A DNA stretch of 12,117 nucleotides from Jimgerdemannia flammicorona. Its lineage: Eukaryota > Mucoromycota > Endogonomycetes > Endogonales > Endogonaceae. Numbering within the stretch: position 1 is the first letter of the stretch; each line of letters begins with the position of its first letter. Below, one piece after another: positions 1 to 8,450 of the stretch. The stretch spans positions 1 to 12,117 of the forward strand of contig RBNI01005799.1 of the NCBI GenBank assembly GCA_003990745.1, written 5' to 3'. A program made the position numbers and the translations under genes. The notes under the pieces are model-generated. The model saw only the letters and a list, made by a program, of their open reading frames with translations, made no database searches and was not told the origin of the DNA.

Positions 1-78
1 TGCCAAGACCAGCACCCCGACCCCCCCCCACATGTTGCCAGTCAAAGGCACTGGGTCCCCCCTGCCCAGTACACTCAC

Positions 79-187
79 CAGAATGCACATTGCTCGCCAT
101 CTTGAGAGCACTGATACTTGAAGATGTTGTCGAAAGTGTTGTCAGATTCTTGTGTCACCCGAATGTTACAGGTAAAAGGACACTCTG
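79..187 (-). CDS. Possible partial exon of a small cysteine-rich protein
   Basis: On the minus strand this is open for about 36 codons and contains four cysteines spaced C-x3-C-x19-C-x6-C (core TCNIRVTQESDNTFDN, later YQCSQDGEQC). It ends at a good splice donor, CTG|GTGAGT, with the intron starting at 78. At its upstream end a TCAGCAG sequence could be an acceptor; that is also where similarity to the neighbouring LINE stops. The piece has four CpG (18, 95, 131, 160 in and beside it), far more than the rest of the window, which favours genic DNA. Cys-rich spacing and an exon/intron edge resemble secreted fungal proteins, but no signal peptide or family is visible, and the gene would continue off the left edge. 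It could also be chance. Confidence 0.25.
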
Positions 188-3154
188 CTGACACTCCACT
201 CTATTGCCAATGTCAAACTCAGCAAGTGGAGTCCCCCTTAGAAGCAGTCAGTTCCATTGCCACATAGCAGAGTCCCACACCACCTCTCCCTCATTGCCAC
301 ACCAGCGCAGGCCTATCTGGTGCACTCCATCCACTACTCCCCACCAGAAGCCCTTATACCTTATCCAGCAGCTTCCATTCAGACCCACCAGAGAGAGCAA
401 ATCACCTGAGGACCCTTGAGGAGAGAATCTCATCACTCACACCTTCTGCATCAGCGGTACCCAACCTCCTCCCTGCAGCTCCACTGCCCCTTGCAACCAC
501 CAGGCTCACAGATAGTGTAGCTGCTTAGGGAAATCTACCAGACCTAGGCCTCCCCTAATTCCTGGCTCCACAAGGGTATCCCAACTGATCTGGGACCTTC
601 TTCCTGCCCAAATCTAATCCCTAGCCAGTTTCATCAGCCTCTTCACCATCCAGGCTGAAAAGTCTAAATGATATACTACATACCACAGCTTGGAGAACCA
701 GTAAACATTCAAGATTGATACCCTCTCTGCCAGGGAGATGTGACAACCTCTCCAACCTCTAAGAGCCTCCCCCCAAACAGCTACCCTCCTCTCCCACCAT
801 ACCCATGATAAGACAGACCCATATACAGAAAGGAAGATACCAAGATACTGCACTATCTCTTCTGTGGAGACAATTGTTCCAATGACATCCCCTCCCACTA
901 GCCTATTCTCCAACACCATTGTCTCACACTTATGCCAGTTGAGTTTTGCTCCAGAGTATACCTCATACCATTCCATCATTTTCTTAAGTACCTCTATATC
1001 TGTCACTAATCCAAGTCCAACTACCATATTATCCGCAAAGGCCCCCACCTTCTACACTATATCATACACAGAGAGCTCTGCCACCTTCCTCCAGATCCTA
1101 TCTATCAAAGGTTCTAGTGAAAGTATATAAAGAATAGGGGACAGTGGGTCTCTCTGGGGAACTTCTCTTCCCAAGGGAAATACCAAGCCCCTGTGACCAT
1201 TGCATATTAATGCTGCCCTACTGCCCTCTAATAACTTCAACATAGAAGCCCTAAACTATTGTGGAATACCAATTCTATCCAGCACCTTGCCTAGCCATAT
1301 CTGCTGAACATAGTCATAGGCCTTCTCCTGGTCCAGAAATACCAGCCTACCATCCAGTCTGCAAGCCTGGGCCTCTTCTATGATGCTATGCACCCAGGCA
1401 GTCTCATCTCTGATGAGTCTTCCTCCTACAAAGCCCCACTGCTCCTCACCCAGCACCTGTTGAGCAACCTTCTATAGTCTTGCAACAATCACCTTAGTCA
1501 CCAACTTCCTGTCCATATCCAGAAGCATGATTGGCCTCTAGTTCTTCCAGTCCTCCTGTCTACCCTTGTCTTTAAACAATAAGGCCACCAGCCCCAGGTC
1601 TTGCTCACCAACCCACTCATCATTCAGAAGAACATGGTCACAGAGGGCAGCTATTTCTCCTAACACTTCAGGGACCTTTGCCATCTTCTTCCAGAAGTTT
1701 CGAGATAACTCATCCTCCCCAGGCACCATCCCAATCTTAGTTGCTGCAAGGACCCCCTGAATCTCCTCCTCTTGGACAGGTAAGGTTAGGTCACCCAGTC
1801 TCTCCACCTACTTTTCCAGGGTATCACCAATTGCCTCCTCCTCTACACCCCCTTCTTCCTCACTCCACAGACTCTGCCAACTCTTCTTCAATACTCCCAA
1901 GATCTGTTGCATGCCATGTACCATATTCCCTTCAGCATCCAAGACTCCATTCCACCAATGTCACATCCTTTTAGCTTTGAGGAGTCTAGACAAGTACCTA
2001 GTAGGCTGCTCCCCCTCCTCTAGCCCCTGCCACTATAACCTGGCAGCCATCTCTTGCATATGAATCTCTTTCTCCTCCTTCAACACCTGTTGCAGTTCTA
2101 CTATCTCCAATTTCGCCTGCTCTAACCTCTAATCATCCATCTCTACAGAAGAAAGCAAGTCTGCCCATTCCATCTGCAATCTCATCAGCCTATTTGAAGC
2201 ACATCATATGCGCTTTCTCCTCTGTCTCCCAGCCTCCCTATCAGCTCCACCTCAATAAACCCTTGCAGCCTCCTTCAACCTCATCCACCAGACACCTACA
2301 GACAAACCCTCATGCCTTCAGATAGGAACCTTTGCCTGTACATCCTCCACCCATGAGTCCCACAACCCCTTCTCAGCCAGCAGGGAGGAGTTAAGGTGCC
2401 AATATCCAGGTCCATCTCCACTCCCCCCAAACTGCCCCTGCCCCAATAGTCTTCAGTGATTGGACCACAGGCACTACTCCACCTCCAAAGTCTTCTAAAC
2501 ATCAGTATCCCAACATTTAGCTGTCAGTATCCAGTCAATCCTCATACCTAAACCATTCACCCAATGTGTGTAGACCCTGGTGTCGCCCCACTGTATCCTG
2601 CCCATATCCCCTAAGGAACTAAGATTCTCTATCTTCTCTCATGCCTTCAGGCTACCACTCCTCTCATCTGCATTTCTTCCTCCATCAGTTCTATCTAGAT
2701 GTGGCTTCCAAACCATATTAAAATCACCACCCAGAATATCAACTCCTTTCTCCAAGAGAATACCCTCCTCCAGTAACTCTCCAATCCATATAATCCTCTT
2801 GCCCCTAACTGCAGAGCAGTAACAGGAGCCAACCCTCACCAATTCTCACCCTGGCTGAATCCAATCTCCCCAGACCAGTTGATCACCCCAGTTCCTGATT
2901 CCCCCTAGGTCTCCTCTACCCTTCTTCACCAGAATCACCACTTTGCCAAACCAAGCAGTAGCCCGACCCCATTCTCTAGTCCACTCCATCTGATCATCCT
3001 CATCCTTACACCATATATCCTACAATAAGAAGAGATTAGCCTCCAATCCCTTGAGCCAAGTAAAAATGTTCTTATACCCCCCAGAGCCCCTTAACCCATT
3101 CACATTCAAAGAAAAAATATTGGTTGTACTGTTTATAAGAAATAATGTTTGATA
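187..3154 (-). pseudogene. LINE ORF2: APE endonuclease plus reverse transcriptase, about 20 in-frame stops
   Basis: One frame, different from ORF1, open to motif reading from a TGA at 3155-3157 to about 187; no clear Met start. In order: endonuclease start SLNVNGLR with LL(stop)DIW where LLQ-D/E is expected; GGDFNMVWKPHLDRTDGGR; SNH where SDH is expected; linker GPGYWHLNSSLLAEKG and EEGEQPTRYLSRLLKAKR; RT blocks WKN(stop)RPIMLLDMDRKLV, EQWGFVGGRLIRDE, FLDQEKAYDYV, REVPQRDPLSP, FADN where FADD is expected, SGAKLNWHK and YLGI; then GGLGLVDFP and the start of the C-terminal region (PLAEFDIGNRVECQQ). The stops are mainly TAG and TGA and can be explained by CAG, TGG or CGA codons changed by transitions. 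The protein would nick the target and copy its RNA there. Both the endonuclease and RT active sites are damaged, so it is dead. Confidence 0.88.
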
Positions 3155-3167
3155 TCACTCATATCCT

Positions 3168-5195
3168 CTACAAATTCACATTCAACTCCTCCTGTGCTAA
3201 GTCCAGGTCTCGTTCAGCCACTAGTTCTTTCTTCTCAGCTTCCTGTGCCTCCAACCCTCCCAGAAGTTCAGCCATCACCCCATCCTCTCTCTCCTCAAAG
3301 TCCTCCCGATACTCCAGACAGGCCTCCTGCCAGAGCTGTAAATCATGATGCTCTGCCCAACAGTAGGCAGCCCTCTCACCAGCAACAACTGCCAGCTCCT
3401 CCTCTCTCATCTTATCAACCTTGTATTCCTCCTCCTCTATGAAAATTGCCAGAATCTTTACCTTCAGTGCCTCCACTACCCCATCACTATGCAGAATCCT
3501 TGCTCAATGCTCCTCAGGCATCACATGCAGGTCCACCTCTCCCAACTCCTCAGCTGTGAGATTATCCATCACCTTACTCATATACAGCAGGTTCCCCACC
3601 TCCTTCCCTCCCAGAGTCCCTGGCCACTCTGCATCCAACATTGTGATATCAGCTCCCACACTGGCAGCCTCATCCCACTCCTCCTCAGGGATATCCACCA
3701 GCTCGTCCTTGCCAACCGCCACTACCTGGCCCCCTTTTGTTACATCAGAGACCCCAAAGTGCACTTGCTGGGCCCCTTACATCAGCACATCCTCTATTGG
3801 CCCTCTCTTCACAGCCGGGCCCTTCCTGATAAGAGGGGGGGGGGTGGCATCCAAATCCTGCTCCCAGACTTTGAATATGCCATCTGCATAGGGGTCCTTG
3901 CTTGGCACCTTCCCAGCTCCTTCCTTGTCTGCCTCCACCTCTCCTTCTCCTTTACTAGCCCAGACACTGGCTTTGATGCCTTCAGACACCTCAGCCTCAT
4001 TGATCTTCTTCTTCACCCCTTCTTTCATACTTACCAATAACTCCCTCTGCCTCCTGCACCCCTGGGCCTGCTCCCACTGCCTCTTGTCAGTGCGAATATG
4101 CTTCTCATCCATAATCTCCAGATGTGTTGACTCCTCAAACACTCACCAGACCTTCACCCTTCTCTCAACTGTACCACTCAGCTCCTCCAGAGCCTCTAAC
4201 AAGTCCTCCTCCTCCTCATCACTCCCTTTCACTCTCGACACCTTACAGACAAAAGCCCCCCATATTAGTACCAAGGGCCAGTCACTTGCCTTCCCAGTGG
4301 CCTCCTTTTTCACCAGCCAAATCCTGACATCGATGTCACCTATCCTGAATGTGGTCCCCTCCCACATCTTGAAGTCAATGTCTACCACATCACTATACTC
4401 CACCATCACCTCCTCCATCCTTCTCCTAGTCTCCTCCTTTGTCACCATTAGTACCCCCTTTACCAGAAGCTACACCACCCTGGAGTCCCACCTCAAGCAC
4501 CACACCATGGGGACCACCACTTCCCCAACTACTACTCCAGCCTTCAGAGCCTTATCCAGTGGGCCTACCTCCTCAAAGCCCACCTCAACTCCCTCCAGAC
4601 CCTTCAGGAACTTCACTGAGGCTGTCTCTGCCACCTGCTTCAAAATCAGCCCCAGGACCATCCTCACCATCACTGCCAAGCCTTGAAAGCACAGGGTAGC
4701 CACAAACTCCAAGATCAATTTCTTGAGTAATGGGGCCACCGCCAGGCCCATTATACCATCCGCCAGGTCCCCCTTCTACATTGGGACCCCCTGTCTCACC
4801 TGGCCATTAGCCGTCACATCTCTTTTTTTTTCCTGATCCCCCATTATACTCCCATCAACAGTCACACCCCCAGCCACAGCCCCTCCTGCCCCTATGCTCC
4901 CATCTCCCCCCTGAGGGCCACTCTCTCTTCTGATGCTAGCCTTGCCCTTCCCCTCAGCAGTGCCAGCCCTGGTTCCAGCAGGCCATCTACCTGTCTTCAC
5001 CTTGTCAGCAAAGCTGGAGGGACCAGGCCTTCCTCCAGATCTACCAGACACTAGTCCTCCTCCAGAGCCTTCTCTACCCTTCAACCCTCCATAAGCCCCT
5101 ATCCCCAATCTATACTCTCTCCCCACATACTGCTAGCTGAAAGCCCCAGGTCCACCCAACCCAGTATTCCCATCAGAACTCTTACTCAATAACAT
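3168..5195 (-). pseudogene. LINE ORF1 (gag-like), six in-frame stops
   Basis: Starts at an ATG at 5195-5193 (reads MLLSKSSDGN...) and stays in one frame for 675 codons to a TAG at 3168-3170. Internal stops lie at 5133, 4776, 4470, 4143, 3777 and 3504 (low coordinate of each codon). The TAG and TAA stops fit CAG/TGG or CAA losing a C or G, and the TGA stops fit CGA, all single transitions. The N-terminal part is Gly/Arg/Ser-rich and includes PSSFADKVKTGRWP, resembling the start of LINE gag-like proteins. The middle contains a conserved-looking hydrophobic block near FRIGDIDVRIWLV. The last third is Glu/Lys-rich and should form a coiled coil (EEEEYKVDKMREEELAV). I saw no CCHC knuckles. Expected role: RNA-binding chaperone of the LINE particle. 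It cannot be translated as it stands. Confidence 0.8.
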
Positions 5196-5215
5196 GTTTA
5201 TAATACCTTTTCTCT

Positions 5216-5979
5216 AAGTTGTGTTGAAAAACTATTGCTTAAAGTTGGTGTAATGTGAATTGTACCAGAGAAAGGTGTCCAGCAGTTTATTTATTTATTA
5301 TCAACTGTGAATTATCCTGTAGTTTGGTCCATTCTGCTGACTACTGAGGTATCTGTAATGTCATTTTTAGGATATTTCTAAGGCCTCTTAGAGGGTTTTT
5401 TTTTCTAGAGTAATGGTCTCTGTCACTATTTGTGAATTGTAACATGAATATAAATAAATCAGTATCTACTCTTCAAACCAAGGCCCATGACTTATTCATA
5501 TTTCTCCTGTATATTTGACCTACCATTCACTATATACCTACTTGAACAGCATCCTTCCTCTATCTGCAGTGCTTTTTTAGGACTCTCTAACTATGTATAT
5601 GCTACAATATTGACTGAATATGTAGTATATACCATGGTGTATAGTTTTGTCTAGCTGCCATATATTTGTTAACCATGGTCTGCAAGTTTGATGGGTTTAT
5701 GTGGTCTTTCACATCTTGCAGGTTATGTATACACTAGCTAGTGGATTTCTCTAGCATGATGCCTGCAAATATTTTTAATATCTCTGATTATATAATTTTC
5801 CATAGTGCAGCTGTTTTGTGGGCAAATATGCCAGTGGGTGGCTATCTGGCACTCCTCAAACACATCTTGCTTAAAAGCTGCATTACCTGTCCACAGATCT
5901 GAAATGGGCACTTTTTCAGCTGATATGTCTTATTATTATTATTCAATAATTTAAAATAAATATATATAAGACATATATG
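5216..5979. other. AT-rich stretch, no gene seen, ends in AATAAA before an A run
   Basis: No convincing reading frame and no CpG found. The plus strand is T-rich, with several AATAAA-like hexamers (for example near 5449 and at 5955-5960). The last one sits 19 bases before a long A run, so the right part may be the 3' end of a retroposed transcript. The left part may include the 5' UTR of the minus-strand LINE; I could not place that boundary. Confidence 0.4.

Positions 5980-6026
<47 letters not shown>
5955..6026 (+). repeat. AATAAA plus 47-base poly-A run
   Basis: An AATAAA hexamer at 5955-5960 is followed 19 bases later by an unbroken A run from 5980 to 6026. Signal plus tail is the pattern left by reverse transcription of a polyadenylated RNA. 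The right flank begins GGGAACTTGGG; I did not find a copy of it to the left, so there is no target-site duplication to confirm insertion. A plain microsatellite remains possible. Confidence 0.55.
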
Positions 6027-6029
<3 letters not shown>

Positions 6030-6171
6030 AACTTGGGTGGAGCTAGAATAAGTTTTTATGTTTCATATAGTTCTCTGGGTATTTATGCTCTATTTGGGAA
6101 ATTTTTTGGACCCTATGTACTAGCATTTACTCTATATATAGTAGTCTAACCAAAAATACATCTAAGAAACC

Positions 6172-6591
6172 ATGTCCTGCACTTTTCCTTTTGCTCACAA
6201 CAACAATATACCTTGTATATCTTATATACTATATTATTTCAATATGAAGTACAACTATCTCAGGAATGGTCAGAGACATTTTTGCCCCCTTGACAATTAT
6301 CTTGAGGAAAAGATAATTGAATGTTTGGCATCTGATCAGACCTTTTCAGGCACAAACACCACATTTCATATTTGGCTCATGGGCCTTGTAATATCTGCCC
6401 CTGTACTACTACATATCAAATGCATGAATGAGGAGAAGGGGGAGGTGGAGGATTATAGCATCAAACATATATATGAGAAGGAGAAGGAGGAGGATTGTAG
6501 TGTCAAATGCTTGTATGAGAAGGAGGAGAATGGTGGAGACCCATTAACCCCAAAACAGGTTTGGTTTATAGTAAGTATCATCAACTTCTAG
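6172..6591 (+). CDS. Hypothetical 139-codon ORF with an internal duplication
   Basis: Open from ATG to TAG, in sequence somewhat less AT-rich than its surroundings. The first half contains HFCPLDNYLEEKIIECLASD, followed by one hydrophobic stretch (IWLMGLVISAPVLL). The second half repeats itself: EDYSIKHIYEKEKE then EDCSVKCLYEKEEN. The two DNA units (6448-6483 and 6490-6525) differ at 8 of 36 positions, 7 of them transitions. A GTAAGT at 6571 could be a splice donor, which would make this an exon of a longer gene. I recognise no family. There is no classical signal peptide and no homologue I can name. It may be a chance or relic frame; no function is assigned. Confidence 0.25.
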   Translation: MSCTFPFAHNNNIPCISYILYYFNMKYNYLRNGQRHFCPLDNYLEEKIIECLASDQTFSGTNTTFHIWLMGLVISAPVLLHIKCMNEEKGEVEDYSIKHIYEKEKEEDCSVKCLYEKEENGGDPLTPKQVWFIVSIINF

Positions 6592-7151
6592 TATACTGGT
6601 TTGTGGGTTATTAAATAGGTTTATTCACTATTCATGATATTGCTATACTAGGAGTAGTAGTATGAAGAGATATTGTGGAAAAGTGTTTAGAATTGTTCTT
6701 ATATATTTGAGTCTGTGATTCTGAGGTCTGGAGGAGGGGGTATTTATACTAATGGGAGACTATCTAGACTATGCTAAATATAGATATAGTACTTAGTGCC
6801 TTGCTGAGTCAAAATATAGTCATATAGTACAAGTGTAGAGTGATATGTTGAGAGATCATCTGACTGCTAAGTTAGTTTACAGTTATATTATATAAGGCTA
6901 ATCTAAATATACTAATGACTGCTAAGCTATTTATAGATTTAGATATTATCTAGATAGTCTTTGATGATATTACTATCAATAATATTATCTCTTGGTAAGG
7001 TCTGAGCAGTTTTCTGACTTCTGATATTATCAGTTTCAAAAGTATCATCCTTCTGTCTCTTGTAAAATTAAAGCTATCTTCAGTGGTAGTAATTATACAA
7101 GAATAACAGGTCTTGGTTCTTTTTTTTTTTTTGGGCTGTTGGTATATTTAC
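6592..7151. other. AT-rich stretch, no gene; part of a dispersed repeat and a T run
   Basis: No coding frame of interest and no CpG found. It holds GCTGAGTCA at 6803-6811, the end sequence of the inverted-repeat element at 9833-10029. It also has GACTGCTAAG twice (about 6862 and 6918) and a 13-base T run at 7120-7132. Confidence 0.4.
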
Positions 7152-7168
7152 AAGGACTGGCCATCCTT
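7152..7168 (+). repeat. Left target-site duplication of the recombinase retrocopy
   Basis: AAGGACTGGCCATCCTT matches AAGGACTGATCATCCTT at 8379-8395, which directly follows the poly-A run. The two differ only at two adjacent positions, both transitions. The leading AA on the right may belong to the A tail, so the duplication is 15-17 bp, the length usual for LINE-type insertion. Confidence 0.72.
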
Positions 7169-7171
7169 GCA

Positions 7172-8176
7172 CAGCTCTTTTCTCTGCTACCTTATCAGTT
7201 ACAGAGTTTGGTAGGCAATCTTCTGAGTCCTCTTTCCCCTATTATTACCCCCTCTACCTCAGGTTGGTTTGCTGTCTGTATGGGCATAGTGGGAGGAGGG
7301 CAATGGTGATGAGTTACCCCTTTATCAGTGTTGGATTGGTGCTTTCTCCATCTTTTTCACAGATTCTAGTACCTTTGGCTGCATCTGGAGTGTACCTGTT
7401 TTGGTGTGGCACCTTCTTCCTTTTGCCATTACCAACAAGGAGTTGTCTCGGTATATCATGGGTTATGTAGGGAGTCGGCTGACCTTGGGCATCAAGTGCC
7501 CAGTATAGGTTATCTACAGGTCCTCAGTACCTATGGTGAGGTCTCCTGGCTTTGGCAAGCTTCCCAGCAAGCACTGTTCTGATATAGGTGACTGTTTTTC
7601 AGGTATTGTCAGGATGGGAGGTGAGATGGCCATCACAGATAAGAGGAAGGGTGATAATGATGAACCAGTAGGGTGCCAGGCTGGGGTCAGTCATCGGGGC
7701 TGGGGTGGGTACCGCTTCAGTGGGGCCTTTTGATTGGTGTAGCATGGCTAGGTGATAGGTGTCACTCTTGGCTTCTTTTGGTGATTCAGCAGATTGGGCC
7801 CCAGTCATCAGGGGGGGTTGGAGGGCCTGAGGCTACCCATTTCAGGTGTCTTGGCTATACTCAACTAGAACTGGGAGCTGACATGGCAATGTAATCAAGG
7901 CCTGCAGGCTTGAGTAGTGGAGTATTGGGGGTCTCCTCCCACCTCACATGTAAGTCCTTTACTCACCTCAACTGGGAGAACCAGGCCCTACCCACCATAT
8001 TGTGCTTTGATGAGAGTTTTTTCTTTGCCTGTCATTCTCTTTGGGGTGGCAGGGGCTATTCTATTCAGCTCAGGCATGGCCTTATACATATATTGGGTTC
8101 TCAGGCATGTGTTTTTGGTTATTGGCATATGGCTGGGTTTCCCCTGGTAGTAGGGAGAGCATGGTGCACAGAATGA
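7172..8176 (+). pseudogene. Decayed tyrosine recombinase (Crypton/DIRS-like), retrocopy
   Basis: Three overlapping frame segments read in order like one eukaryotic tyrosine recombinase. First, 7172-7303: LVGNLLSPLSPIITPSTSGW, the start of an N-terminal helical domain. Second, 7290-7733 (one TAG at 7506): PFAITNKELSRYIMGYVGSR and later FSGIVRMGG, like the core-binding domain ('..E..L..YI..YV..RL..') before the catalytic part. Third, to 8176 (TAA at 7892): HLTCKSFTHLNWENQAL then FACHSLWGG and GSQACVFGYWH. HSLW matches the catalytic HxxR box with Arg (CGG) turned to Trp (TGG) at 8042. The Tyr at 8120 fits the nucleophile, 29 codons after the His; about 34 is usual, so a few codons are lost. The first catalytic Arg is not identified. 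Such enzymes cut and rejoin DNA through a phosphotyrosine link. This copy is inactive. The family call is by motif only. Confidence 0.55.
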
Positions 8177-8311
8177 GGTGTAGACTATCTTGGCCCTGCT
8201 GTACCTGGCATGGTTGAGCTGCTGGACAATAACTAGCCTAGATTAATGGGAGAGCAGTGCTTGATGGGTGGTGGAGGAGGGTTTTGGCCTATATAGTCTA
8301 GGTTCCCTTCT

Positions 8312-8344
8312 AATAAAAATCCATGGGACATAGAGTCCATTAAA

Positions 8345-8380
<36 letters not shown>
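8312..8380 (+). repeat. AATAAA plus 35-base poly-A tail of the retrocopy
   Basis: AATAAA at 8312-8317 lies 28 bases before an A run from 8346 to 8380, which is followed directly by the right target-site duplication. This is the 3' end of the inserted cDNA. Confidence 0.75.
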
Positions 8381-8382
<2 letters not shown>

Positions 8383-8395
8383 ACTGATCATCCTT
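8379..8395 (+). repeat. Right target-site duplication of the recombinase retrocopy
   Basis: Copy of 7152-7168 with two transitions (GC in the left copy, AT here). It overlaps the first bases of the tRNA-like sequence that follows. Confidence 0.72.
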
Positions 8396-8450
8396 ATCTA
8401 GGGCAAGAGCTCTCATTGTTATAGCTGGGGGTTCAAATCTCTCAGAAATG
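8389..8450 (+). tRNA. tRNA-like relic, T-arm preserved
   Basis: The T-arm is well formed: GGGGG (8427-8431), loop TTCAAAT, CTCTC (8439-8443), giving five pairs if G-T is allowed, and GGTTCAAATCT matches the pol III B box. The 7 bases after it (AGAAATG) partly pair with CATCCTT at 8389; two C-A mismatches would be restored by G at the mutated A positions. A TTTT follows at 8454. The sequence is 62 bases, about 10 short, and the anticodon stem is poor, so it is at best a decayed tRNA or tRNA-derived SINE head. Anticodon not assigned. Confidence 0.25.

Larger units (their letters stand above)
187..5215 (-). mobile_element. Degenerate LINE (non-LTR retrotransposon), two ORFs, minus strand
   Basis: The element reads on the minus strand, 5' end near 5195-5215 and 3' end at about 187. 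It has ORF1 (gag-like, coiled coil) followed by ORF2 with an APE-type endonuclease and reverse transcriptase, in a different frame. Each ORF stays in one frame for its whole length; damage is point stops, not indels. The coding strand is G-rich and C-poor. Comparison with the second copy at 11157-12117 shows that the zinc-binding C-terminus, the 3' UTR and any A-tail are missing here: similarity ends at the codons for a QQ pair near 187. Losing the 3' end is unusual for a LINE and suggests a later break or rearrangement. I saw no target-site duplication. Architecture fits fungal Tad1/L1-type elements; the clade is not settled. Confidence 0.88.
7169..8380 (+). mobile_element. Retroposed 1.2-kb insert with poly-A tail and target-site duplication
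   Basis: Bounded by a 15-17 bp direct repeat (7152-7168 and 8379-8395). It ends in AATAAA (8312-8317) and a 35-base A run (8346-8380). These three signs together indicate insertion of a reverse-transcribed polyadenylated RNA on the plus strand. The content is GC-richer than the flanks and keeps a few CpG (for example 7449, 7695, 7713), so it is younger than the background. Its coding remnant resembles a tyrosine recombinase. No RT or other retroelement gene is inside, so it was probably moved by a LINE in trans. Confidence 0.68.

Noticed and set aside
2296..2502. 68-codon minus-strand frame
   Set aside because: It is in a different frame from ORF2, which reads GPGYWHLNSSLLAEKG across the same bases.
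3345..4040. 231-codon plus-strand open frame
   Set aside because: It lies antisense to LINE ORF1, whose minus strand carries recognisable coiled-coil and gag-like sequence. The plus strand is C-rich, so long chance frames of Ser/Pro/Leu composition are expected.
3898..4686. 262-codon plus-strand open frame, the longest in the window
   Set aside because: Antisense to LINE ORF1, dominated by Ser, Thr and Pro, with no domain. It overlaps another antisense frame, typical of shadow frames in C-rich strands.
7264..7470. 68-codon hydrophobic plus-strand frame in the retrocopy
   Set aside because: It overlaps the frames that carry the recombinase-like motifs and has none itself; hydrophobicity comes from the T-rich sequence.
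7917..8150. 77-codon frame that could be a two-helix membrane protein
   Set aside because: The overlapping frame holds HSL(W)GG and GYWH in order. Part of this frame (FSSGMALYIYWVL) may instead be recombinase sequence reached by a frameshift.
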